The notes: generated from the letters alone by a model not told the origin. A stretch of 5,680 bases of DNA from Marinosulfonomonas sp. (GCA_002732995.1 NVTS01000069.1:1-5680); one strand, 5' to 3'; positions 1 to 5,414 are shown, numbered from the stretch's first letter. Numbers and translations are program-made.

Positions 1-384
1 CGCAAGGAAATGATCAACAAGGATCGCACCGATCTTAGCCTGGCTCGCCAGTGCAAGCTGCTGAAGGTCAGTAGATCATCGCTCTATTATGTGCCCGTTG
101 GGTTTGATGCCGAAACGCTGGAACTCATGAGCGAGATCGATAGGATATTCACCAAGTTTCCATTTTTGGCAGCCGTCAAATAGCGGCTTACTTGCCGAGA
201 AACGGGTTCTACGCTGGCCGTCACCGTGTGCGCCGCCTGATGGGCATCATGGGCCTGCAGACTATCCGCCGCCCGGCAGTGCATTGGTAAATGCACGAGA
301 GGGTACAAAGGCCCGAATACCAGCAAGAAGCACCCCCGGCATCCGGTTTACCCCTGTTTGCCAAGAACACTTCCGATTACGCGC
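1..384 (+). mobile_element. IS3-family insertion sequence remnant
   Basis: This is a fragment of an IS3-family element identified only by its OrfB translation. The left end lies outside the window. The right end, which would carry the DDE catalytic core (the segment after ITRPNQVW in relatives) and the terminal inverted repeat, is absent. Similarity stops around position 384, where the sequence becomes the opposite-strand flavoprotein remnant. Because the boundary falls inside the transposase gene and not at an IS end, a deletion that removed both the IS right part and the neighbouring gene's 3' part is more likely than a clean insertion. No target duplication or inverted repeat is visible. 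The element cannot move by its own transposase. Confidence 0.85.
1..384 (+). pseudogene. IS3-family transposase OrfB, broken (partial)
   Basis: In intact form this would be the integrase-like OrfB half of an IS3 transposase. Three segments are recognisable in order. Frame 1 from position 1 gives the N-terminal HTH_21-type part (RQCKLLKVSRSSLYY, then IDRIFTKFPF) and stops at TAG 181-183. From about 165, frame 3 gives GSRQIAAYLPRNGFYAGRH and then RRLMGIMGLQ, stopping at TAA 288-290. From 304, frame 1 gives YKGPNTSKKHPRHPVYPCL and ends near PITR. The first switch is explained by one missing T in the T-run at 163-167. The second is explained by about 37 extra bases (267-303). The two changes together restore the original frame, but stop codons remain. 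All DDE residues lie in the missing C-terminal part. Family assignment is firm; the exact IS name is not determinable here. Confidence 0.88.
279..296. repeat. Perfect 7-bp hairpin inside the IS remnant
   Basis: GTGCATT (279-285) and AATGCAC (290-296) are exact reverse complements around a 4-base loop GGTA. The hairpin sits inside the roughly 37-base stretch that interrupts the OrfB similarity between ...MGLQTI and YKGPN.... It is therefore part of inserted sequence and not original IS coding sequence. Function is unknown. Confidence 0.6.
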
Positions 385-868
385 CTCCCAAGGCCCGTCA
401 CGCAGCCACGCTTGCGTCGCGGCATGCGAGGTATCGTCACCATCATGCGCAAACCAGTTGGCCCGCTCCCAGCCATTATACGCCCCCATCACAGCCCCCG
501 CATCCTTCAGACGGGAATGCAGCGGCGACAACCGCCTGCCGCGCGCCGCCGCCCATTCGTGGTGCGGGAAATGCATGGCGTATTCATTGCCGTAAACCTC
601 GACGCCTTTGGCCACACAGTAGTCGTCATCAACAAACCCCGTAAACCGGCGCGGATCAACCGACCACATGTCCCATTCGGTCTCGCCACAGGTGATCCAT
701 TCAGCCAGCACCTTGCCCGCCCCGCCTGCCTGCGCAACGCCAAAGGTAAACACACAGACCTCGAACGCATTCTTCACCCCCGGCATTGGCCAGATGATAC
801 AGGCTGGAGGTGCCAATCGCCCCGCCGCCAATGATCACAACCCGTGCAGTGTTTGGAAAATCTGCCAT
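382..868 (-). pseudogene. Dimethylglycine/sarcosine dehydrogenase-like flavoprotein, broken
   Basis: Intact relatives are proteins of about 800 residues with an N-terminal FAD oxidoreductase domain and a C-terminal GcvT-like folate domain. They oxidatively demethylate dimethylglycine or sarcosine. Here ATG 868-866 follows the SD-like AGGGACGA and starts a good FAD-binding N-terminus (ARVVIIGGGAIGTSSLYHL, a GxGxxG-type Rossmann motif at about residues 9-25). After NAG (residue 30) the frame ends in unrelated residues. A different frame from about 782 resumes far downstream in the family: FEVCVFTFGVAQAGGAGK, AEWITCGETEWDMWSVDPRR, GVEVYGNEYAMHFPHHEW and MGAYNGWERANWF. So roughly 300 codons of the FAD/substrate domain are deleted (estimated from family length) and the frame is shifted. 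The similarity ends at GPWEAR near 382, where the IS remnant begins, so the whole GcvT part is gone. It was the last gene of the operon, 13 bases after the GFA stop. Confidence 0.87.
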
Positions 869-881
869 GTCTCTCGTCCCT

Positions 882-1258
882 TTATTGCTCTTGCACCAGA
901 CCATCAGAGATATCGTAGTAATTCCCTTGATCCGCCACAAAGATGCGTTTTTGCAATTTCAATCCGGTTGGCCCAGTCAATGATCCAAGACTGAACGATG
1001 TCGCTCCTTCCCCCTGCTTGCGCCAAAACAGAAACGCCCCGCAGGTGCCGCAGAACCCGCGCTCGGCGGTTTGGCTCGAGGCATACCATTTCAGCCCCTG
1101 ATCCCGCGTGGTCGTCAGTGCCGCATCCGGCACAAACCCCGAGGCCCAGAGATGCCCTGATTGCTTGCGGCACCGGCGCAATGGCAGACCGATAATCCTG
1201 TAACGTTCCCCGTCACCTCGAATTGAACCGCCCCACACAGACATGACCCTTTATGCAT
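882..1258 (-). pseudogene. GFA/CENP-V family zinc protein, frameshifted
   Basis: This family (glutathione-dependent formaldehyde-activating/CENP-V fold) consists of small zinc proteins. The formaldehyde-related role is inferred from family members and is not proven for most. ATG 1258-1256 gives MHKGSCLCGAVQFEVTG and then VCHC, which are the first zinc cysteines. The next ligand and the rest (CRKQSGHLWASGF, ERGFCGTCGAFLFWRK, SLTGPTGLKLQKRIFV, NYYDISDGL) are in another frame that ends at TAA 884-882. One base missing at about 1173-1174, between CHC and CRK, explains the switch. With it restored the protein would be about 125 residues, normal for the family, and all Cys ligands are present. The start codon overlaps the exporter's stop by one base (TGATG), so translation was coupled. 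An in-frame internal GTG/ATG start could make only a fragment lacking the first zinc cysteines. Confidence 0.86.
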
Positions 1259-1895
1259 CAGCCCCTCCCGATCTGTGGCATGTTAGTGCTGCCCAGAACC
1301 CCGCCATAAAGGATGAATGCCACCGCCATCACGCGGCGAAACAGCCGGTTAAACAGCCGGTTAAACACCGCCCCCATCGTGGCCAGTCCCGGCCCCGCGC
1401 CAGCGCCGTATAGCCCGTATAACCGATCGCCCTGATCACCAACGCCGTTGGCACGGTCACCTGCATCTGCTGCCAGATCGGCACATCCGGCTGCACGAAT
1501 TGGCTAAAGGCCGCCAGATATCCGGCGACACTTTTGGCGTTGATCGTGGCAATCATAAACGCCTTGGAATAGATACGCCGCCCCGACACCTGCACAGTCA
1601 CCACAGGCCTGCCTGCATTGATCCAGCCCCGCATCCCCAGACAGACCAGAAAACCGGCCCCAACCAGTTTGACCCAGAAAAAACCCGTGGGCGAGGCGAT
1701 GATCAACGCCGTCACCCCCATCGCGGACAGGCCCAAAAACAGGCTGGCCTGCATCAGTATCCCCAACACGCCCCACAGGGCAGCTCAAAACCCCAGCGTC
1801 ATGCCGTTGCTGATGCAGTTCACCGCGTTCGGGCCGGGCGTGGTGACAAACACCACCCAGAACAACGCAAAAACACTCCATGCTTCAAACGACAT
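1258..1895 (-). pseudogene. LysE/RhtB-type amino-acid exporter, broken
   Basis: LysE/RhtB proteins are inner-membrane exporters of amino acids or their derivatives, usually about 205-210 residues with five to six membrane helices. ATG 1895-1893 sits 10 bases after the regulator's stop, behind AGGCGA. The N-terminus is typical (MSFEAWSVFALFWVVFVTTP, then GPNAVNCISNGMTLGF). Three lesions follow. First, an in-frame TGA at 1787-1785 (codon 37) sits where relatives often have Arg, consistent with CGA to TGA. Second, one G is missing near 1400-1401, after GYTGYTAL; the correct frame continues GAGPGLATMGAVFN to TGA 1260-1258. Third, a 12-bp tandem duplication adds four residues (NRLF twice). Between the lesions the hydrophobic helices and the motif YLAAFSQFVQPDVPIWQQM are well preserved, so inactivation appears recent. 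Corrected length would be about 212 residues including the duplication. Confidence 0.88.
1339..1367. repeat. 12-bp tandem duplication in the exporter pseudogene
   Basis: The unit AAACAGCCGGTT occurs at 1339-1350 and again at 1351-1362, followed by the first five bases of a third copy (1363-1367). On the coding (minus) strand it duplicates codons giving NRLF NRLF just before the final membrane helix. It is in frame, so by itself it would not kill the gene. It looks like replication slippage. Confidence 0.85.
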
Positions 1896-1905
1896 TATAT
1901 CGCCT

Positions 1906-2478
1906 TCAATAGACCGGCGGCGCGATCACCCAGATCGCAACGGCAGGCGCGTCATACGGGTTGGACCAGCGATGCACCTCGCCCCGAATACGAAAACTGT
2001 CGCCGGGATTGATGGTAAACTTGCGCCCTGCAATCCACAGGTCCAGACAGCCGGAAACCAGATACCCCACCTCCTGGGTCGGGCGGCTGATGGCTTCGGT
2101 GATTTCCGAGTGCGGCTGAAAGGTCGAATGTATCACCTCGAAATCATCGGTCAGATCAGGCGATAGCAGTTCCTCGATCAGGCCAGCCTCACGGGTGCCA
2201 ATGCTGCGCCGCGCCCCTTTACGCACCACATAGCCCTCCTCGCCAGCGGGGGTAGCGGCATGGGCAAACAACATCGAAATCGACACATCCAGCGCGGCGG
2301 CAATCAGGCGCAGATCTGTCACCGATGGCTCGGATAAATCACGCTCGACTTGGCTCACCCACCCAACCGAGCGCCCCAAATGGTCCGCCAATTCAACCAA
2401 CGTCACCCCGCGCGCCTTGCGAATGGCCCACAAATCAGCGCCGAGTATTTTGGGGTGCGCAGGATCATTATGCAACAT
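1906..2478 (-). CDS. XRE-family regulator with C-terminal cupin domain
   Basis: A 190-residue cytoplasmic transcription regulator. Residues 13-68 are a helix-turn-helix of the Cro/C1 type (IRKARGVTLVELADHLGRSV followed by WVSQVERDLSEPS, with recognition helix about 37-48). Residues 117-187 are a small cupin barrel (FQPHSEITE, VGYLVSGCLDLWIAG, INPGDSFRIRGEVHRWSNP) that in this class binds a small effector. Relatives (SutR/PuuR-like architecture) control nearby amine, sulfur or amino-acid metabolism genes; the effector here is unknown. It is the first gene of a minus-strand operon and the only intact one, with no stop or frameshift. ATG 2478-2476 is chosen because the conserved HTH begins soon after. 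No clear Shine-Dalgarno precedes it, so a leaderless or weakly translated message is possible. TGAAATT repeats lie immediately upstream and could be its own operator. Confidence 0.9.
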   Translation of the reverse strand: MLHNDPAHPKILGADLWAIRKARGVTLVELADHLGRSVGWVSQVERDLSEPSVTDLRLIAAALDVSISMLFAHAATPAGEEGYVVRKGARRSIGTREAGLIEELLSPDLTDDFEVIHSTFQPHSEITEAISRPTQEVGYLVSGCLDLWIAGRKFTINPGDSFRIRGEVHRWSNPYDAPAVAIWVIAPPVY

Positions 2479-2482
2479 GTTT

Positions 2483-2517
2483 TGAAATTATCTATGAAAT
2501 TTTCACAACCAATTTCA
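2483..2517 (-). promoter_or_regulatory. TGAAATT repeat cluster upstream of XRE-cupin regulator
   Basis: TGAAATT occurs at 2483-2489 and 2495-2501 (direct, 12 bp apart) and inverted as AATTTCA at 2511-2517. The middle copy is also part of a short palindrome, TGAAA-T-TTTCA (2495-2505). The cluster begins 5 bases upstream of the regulator's ATG. Its helical spacing and symmetry suit a dimeric HTH protein, so an autoregulatory operator is a reasonable inference. A GATAAT on the coding strand (2494-2489) could be a -10 element, but no well-spaced -35 is evident. Confidence 0.4.
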
Positions 2518-2601
2518 CCATTGCTGACATTCTGATTCCCGGCAAGCAAAATCATGGTTTCTTTTTCGCTTGCGCAATTTGCATTAGACTGAATCAAAAC
2601 A

Positions 2602-2618
2602 CACCCCAAGAGTGGGTG
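2602..2618 (-). terminator. Weak candidate terminator hairpin with T-rich tail
   Basis: CACCC (2602-2606) pairs with GGGTG (2614-2618) around a 7-base loop. Read on the minus strand, it is followed by TGTTTTGATT, a modest U-rich tail. It lies between msrC and the regulator, both on the minus strand, where a terminator is expected. The stem is only 5 bp, so confidence is low. Confidence 0.28.
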
Positions 2619-2716
2619 CGTCTGATATTTTTCACTCATGTAAATGCAAAACGCGATCAATAGCCCGCCGGCGCCAAAACCAGCCGAGCGAAGCGAGGCC
2701 CGCCGACCATAAGTCC

Positions 2717-2733
2717 GCGCCCCGCAGGGGTGC
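2717..2733 (-). terminator. Candidate transcription-end hairpin after msrC
   Basis: GCGCCCC (2717-2723) pairs with GGGGTGC (2727-2733), a 7-bp stem with one G-T pair and a 3-base loop, starting about 20 bases after the msrC stop. No U-run follows on the minus strand, so it may slow or protect transcript ends and is not a classical intrinsic terminator. Confidence 0.35.
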
Positions 2734-2752
2734 TGACGTTGGGCGGAATTCT

Positions 2753-3208
2753 TCAGATGTCGCCAAACACTGACATCAGGATATTAGCCAACCCATCGAC
2801 ATCTTGCTGATCAAACGCATCCGGCTGGTTGCTGTCGATATCAAACACCCCCAACAGCGCCCCGCCTTGCCCGAGCACCGGCAAAACCACCTCGCTTCGG
2901 GTCGATGATGCGCAGGCAATGTGCCCCGAAAACGCCTCGACATCCGCCACCAATTGCACCTCGCCGGTCCGCGCCGCCGCCCCGCAAACCCCGCGTGAGA
3001 ACGGGATCACCAAACAGCCGTGTCCACCCTGATAAGGGCCGATCTTCAGCAGATCATCCCCGACATTGCGATAAAACCCGGTCCAGTCAAACCGCGCGTC
3101 CGAGTGATGCACCTCGCAGGCCACCGTTGCCATCAGAGACACCACATCGCTCTCGCCCTTGGTTAACGACGCGACAGCCTTGGCCAGCACATCATAATCA
3201 ACCCGCAT
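2753..3208 (-). CDS. msrC: Free methionine-(R)-sulfoxide reductase (GAF domain)
   Basis: A 151-residue cytoplasmic enzyme that reduces free L-methionine-(R)-sulfoxide to methionine using thioredoxin, repairing oxidised methionine. Nearly the whole protein is a single GAF domain. Recognisable blocks are RFDWTGFYR (39-47), GPYQGGHGCLVIPFSRGVCG (57-76), VADVEAFSGHIACAS (87-101), SEVVLPV (105-111) and LLGVFDIDSNQPDAFDQQD (118-136). The three cysteines used by the E. coli enzyme (Cys84, Cys94, Cys118) have counterparts at Cys65, Cys75 and Cys99 with identical spacing (10 and 24), so it should be active. The E. coli homologue is slightly longer at the N-terminus. ATG 3208-3206 overlaps the thiolase stop by one base (TGATG), so it is translationally coupled to the thiolase and shares its promoter. 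The family assignment is strong. Confidence 0.93.
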   Translation of the reverse strand: MRVDYDVLAKAVASLTKGESDVVSLMATVACEVHHSDARFDWTGFYRNVGDDLLKIGPYQGGHGCLVIPFSRGVCGAAARTGEVQLVADVEAFSGHIACASSTRSEVVLPVLGQGGALLGVFDIDSNQPDAFDQQDVDGLANILMSVFGDI

Positions 3209-4386
3209 CAGACCAGCTCAATAGCAATCGCCGTGCCTTCGCCACCCCCGATGCAAATCGCCGCCACACCACGTCTCAGCCCGCGCTTTTCCAACGCATT
3301 CAGCAGCGTCACAATGATCCGCGTACCAGACGCACCAATCGGATGCCCCAGCGCACAAGCGCCGCCATTCACATTCACTATATCGCGCGAAACACCCATT
3401 TCATGCATGAACGCCATCGGCACCACGGCAAAGGCCTCGTTGATTTCCCACAGCTCGACATCCCCCACCGACCAGCCGATTTTTGCCAACAGCTTCTGTG
3501 CAGCGGGCACCGGTGCGGTGGTAAACCAGCCCGGCGCTTGCGCATGACTGGCGTGGCCCAGAACACGGGCGCGAATAGTTAAACCCTGCTCTTTCGCCGC
3601 CTCTTCCGAGGCCATCACCAACGCCGCTGCCCCATCCGAAATCGACGAGGCATTGGCCGCCGTCACCGTGCCATCCTTGGAAAAAGCTGGACGCAATTTC
3701 GGTATCTTTTCGGGCCGCGCTTTGGCGGGCTGTTCGTCCACCGAAACCACGCTTTCACCACGTCGCGTTGTCAAAGTCACCGCCGCAATCTCGCCCTCGA
3801 ACGCGCCGCTCTCTTCAGCCGCCAAAGCGTTTGATAATGATTTTAACGCATATTCATCCTGCGCCTCTCGACTGAACTGGAATTTCTTGGCACAATCCTC
3901 GGCAAACACCCCCATCAAACGGCCCTTGTCATAGGCATCCTCCAGCCCGTCCAGAAACATGCTGTCAGCTACGTTTTGGTGGCCAATCCGCGCCCCAGCG
4001 CGCATTTTAGGCAGTAAATACGGCGCTTTGGTCATGCTCTCCATGCCGCCCGCCACCATGATGCCGGTCGCGCCCAGCGCAATCTGGTCAAACGCCACCA
4101 TCGCGGTTTTCATGCCTGATCCACACATTTTGTTCAGCGTGGTTGCGGGCACCTCCTCGCCCAATCCGGCCGCAAATCCGGCCTGGCGTGCCGGCGCCTG
4201 CCCGATCCCCGCGGGCAACACGCAGCCCATCAAAACCTCTTCGATCAGCGATGGCTTGGCCCCTGCCCCCTCAATCGCCGCCTTGATCGCGACACCGCCC
4301 AAAACGGGTGCGTCCACATCGGCAAACACCCCCTGAAAACCACCCATTGGCGTGCGGGCGGCTCCTGCGATGACGACATTCTTCAT
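3208..4386 (-). CDS. Acetyl-CoA C-acetyltransferase (thiolase)
   Basis: A 392-residue type II thiolase (AtoB/PhaA class) that interconverts two acetyl-CoA with acetoacetyl-CoA plus CoA. It feeds acetoacetate, butanoate or polyhydroxybutyrate metabolism in the cytoplasm. Visible motifs are the N-terminal AARTPMGGFQG (9-19), acyl-accepting Cys88 in NKMCGSGMK, VAGGMESMTKAPYLLP (111-126), SSISDGAAALVMAS (247-260), NEAFAV (Asn316), GGACALGHPIGASGTR with His348, and CIGGGEG with Cys378. Cys, Asn, His and Cys match the Zoogloea thiolase active-site numbering almost exactly. ATG 4386-4384 is preferred over upstream in-frame starts because AAAGGATAG (an SD) precedes it and the family begins here; the upstream extension would run through the divergent promoter. 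No PHB reductase or synthase gene is adjacent, so a catabolic or biosynthetic direction cannot be decided. It is the first gene of the pair with msrC. Confidence 0.95.
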   Translation of the reverse strand: MKNVVIAGAARTPMGGFQGVFADVDAPVLGGVAIKAAIEGAGAKPSLIEEVLMGCVLPAGIGQAPARQAGFAAGLGEEVPATTLNKMCGSGMKTAMVAFDQIALGATGIMVAGGMESMTKAPYLLPKMRAGARIGHQNVADSMFLDGLEDAYDKGRLMGVFAEDCAKKFQFSREAQDEYALKSLSNALAAEESGAFEGEIAAVTLTTRRGESVVSVDEQPAKARPEKIPKLRPAFSKDGTVTAANASSISDGAAALVMASEEAAKEQGLTIRARVLGHASHAQAPGWFTTAPVPAAQKLLAKIGWSVGDVELWEINEAFAVVPMAFMHEMGVSRDIVNVNGGACALGHPIGASGTRIIVTLLNALEKRGLRRGVAAICIGGGEGTAIAIELV

Positions 4387-4407
4387 GGCTCTATCCTTTA
4401 TAATTTT

Positions 4408-4451
4408 CATTCGCATACCGAATGGTAACGATTGCCCATTACCCTGCCCAT
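4408..4451. promoter_or_regulatory. Divergent promoter region with inverted and direct repeats
   Basis: The 88 bases between the divergent thiolase and STAS genes contain several symmetric elements. One is CATTCG (4408-4413)/CGAATG (4419-4424), 6-bp perfect arms with a 5-base spacer. The second is GGTAA (4424-4428)/TTACC (4439-4443), with a 10-base spacer. The third is the direct repeat TGCCCAT at 4433-4439 and 4445-4451, offset by 12 bp. Such clustering in a short shared promoter suggests binding sites for one or more regulators of either gene. TTATAA on the minus strand (about 4404-4399) could be a -10 for the thiolase, but I cannot place a convincing matching -35. Confidence 0.4.
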
Positions 4452-4474
4452 ATCGAACTACGACGGAGTAAAAG

Positions 4475-4819
4475 ATGCAACTGGAAACCGTAAACCGCGA
4501 CGATGCTATCATTGTCACTGCCCTGATGGATCGCATTGATGCTGTGATTGCCATCCAGTTCAAGGATGACATGCGCGAAGCCTGCGAAAATGGCCCTGCC
4601 CGTGTGGTGCTTGACCTCGGGAGCGTCCAATTTATCGACAGCAGCGGCCTTGGTGCAATTGTCGCCACCATGAAACTGCTGGCCCCCGATCAGAAACTGG
4701 AACTGGCAGCCCTTACCCCGACTGTTGATAAGGTGTTTCGCCTAACCCGCATGGACAGCATTTTTGCCATCCACACCGATGCAAACGCCGCATTTGCCGA
4801 CATTGCGCATGTATCCTGA
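4475..4819 (+). CDS. STAS-domain anti-sigma factor antagonist (RsbV/SpoIIAA-like)
   Basis: A 114-residue cytoplasmic protein consisting of a single STAS domain. In partner-switching systems the unphosphorylated form binds the RsbW-type kinase and frees the kinase's target. Phosphorylation by the kinase at the conserved Ser of the D-S-S-G motif turns it off. The motif is intact here: VVLDLGSVQFIDSSGLGAIV at about residues 44-63, with DSSG at 55-58. MDRIDAV (18-24) is the usual early-domain segment. GACGGAG precedes ATG 4475 at good spacing. The gene overlaps the start of the kinase gene, so the two are coexpressed and coupled. It is divergent from the thiolase operon across 88 bases. No phosphatase gene (RsbU/SpoIIE-like) is in the window. 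Confidence 0.93.
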   Translation: MQLETVNRDDAIIVTALMDRIDAVIAIQFKDDMREACENGPARVVLDLGSVQFIDSSGLGAIVATMKLLAPDQKLELAALTPTVDKVFRLTRMDSIFAIHTDANAAFADIAHVS

Positions 4820-5315
4820 CCACCTGACCCAACTAAAGCACAAAGCACAAGCAATGCCCCGACAACAAAACCATGCTTCCGAGCTGCACCTTACCTTTCC
4901 AGGCACCGCTATTGCGGTGCGCAAGGCGCTTGCCGATACCCTCGCAGCCCTTCGTTTTCTGGACTTATCACCTGAGGAAGCCGGCACGGTCGAACTGGTA
5001 TTGGCCGAGGTTATGAACAATATTGTCGAGCATGCCTTTGCCGACAACCCCGATGGCATGATCGAGTTGGGGATCACGCCTATGCCAAACGGGTTGTCTT
5101 GCAGGCTGTGTGATGATGGCCTCCCGATGCCGGACGGCATGGTGCCTCTGGGCGGGAATCCATCCCTGGATTGCGCTGTTGGCGACTTGCCCGAAGGCGG
5201 ATTCGGCTGGTTTCTGATTCGGGATTTGGCCCATGATCTGGAATACACCCGATCCAGCGGCAAAAACCGGCTCACATTCCGTATTTCCGTCGGGCATGCG
5301 CACTTTGAGGCATAA
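4809..5315 (+). CDS. RsbW-like anti-sigma factor serine kinase
   Basis: A 168-residue cytoplasmic ATP-binding protein of the GHKL/HATPase_c_2 type. It phosphorylates the upstream STAS partner and sequesters a sigma factor or another target. The ATP site is visible: the N box ELVLAEVMNNIVEHAF (residues 62-77), the G1-type CDDGLPMP (101-108) and the G2-type GGFGWFLIRDLAHD (130-143). ATG 4809 overlaps the STAS stop by 11 bases, supporting translational coupling. An alternative in-frame ATG at 4854 (153 residues, starting MPRQQN) is closer to where many relatives begin, and neither has a good SD, so the start is uncertain. A still earlier ATG at 4764 lies deep within the STAS gene and is less likely. 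The target sigma factor is not adjacent. Function is assigned from motif and gene order. Confidence 0.88.
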   Translation: MYPDHLTQLKHKAQAMPRQQNHASELHLTFPGTAIAVRKALADTLAALRFLDLSPEEAGTVELVLAEVMNNIVEHAFADNPDGMIELGITPMPNGLSCRLCDDGLPMPDGMVPLGGNPSLDCAVGDLPEGGFGWFLIRDLAHDLEYTRSSGKNRLTFRISVGHAHFEA

Positions 5316-5414
5316 AGTCCCCGAAAAAGCGAAAAAGCCGCAAAGAAGCCATGTTCTACCCCAATCCAAGACAGATTTAAGGGCGATAAGATACGGGTAG
5401 CTGCATATAGCTTC

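Larger units (their letters stand above)
2479..2752. other. Intergenic region between the regulator and msrC
   Basis: I find no coding sequence in these 274 bases on either strand. The part next to the regulator (2479-2650) is AT-rich and holds the TGAAATT cluster, an imperfect inverted repeat (GCAAGC 2542-2547 with GCTTGC 2568-2573) and the palindrome TTGCGCAA (2571-2578 approximately). The part next to msrC (about 2660-2735) is strongly GC-rich, with GCCCGCCG at 2663-2670 and 2698-2705 and the motif CGAGCGAAGCGAGG between them. It ends in a stable hairpin. The composition change suggests two different origins or roles. Confidence 0.6.

Noticed and set aside
358..834. Plus-strand ORF of 158 codons
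   Set aside because: Its first part is the tail of the IS transposase frame. The rest is antisense to well-recognised flavoprotein sequence, with no family resemblance of its own.
1785..1787. TGA in the exporter as selenocysteine
   Set aside because: LysE-type proteins have no Sec position, relatives have Arg at or near this place, and a second frameshift follows downstream.
1504..1881. Minus-strand ORF of 125 codons
   Set aside because: It is an alternative frame over the exporter gene. The correct frame shows the LysE motifs.
1..1895. Frameshifts and stops as sequencing errors
   Set aside because: Several lesions are 1-base losses near homopolymers, which errors could mimic. However, the same region also has a nonsense codon, a 12-bp duplication, a deletion of hundreds of codons and an IS-linked truncation, while more than 3 kb beyond it (1906-5680) shows no broken frame. 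Real decay is the better explanation.
2542..2573. GCAAGC/GCTTGC hairpin as a terminator
   Set aside because: The stem is imperfect, with a long loop and no U-run on the appropriate strand; I kept it only as a note in the intergenic entry.
2403..2663. Small ORFs crossing the regulator's upstream region on both strands
   Set aside because: They have no ribosome-binding site and no recognisable motif, and they overlap the HTH-coding sequence.
3208..4671. 487-residue thiolase starting at 4671
   Set aside because: The extra N-terminus runs antisense through the STAS gene and through the promoter region. An SD and the normal family start are at 4386.
4742..5275. Minus-strand ORF opposite the kinase gene
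   Set aside because: It is Arg/Ser-rich shadow coding with no family features, while the plus strand carries clear GHKL motifs.
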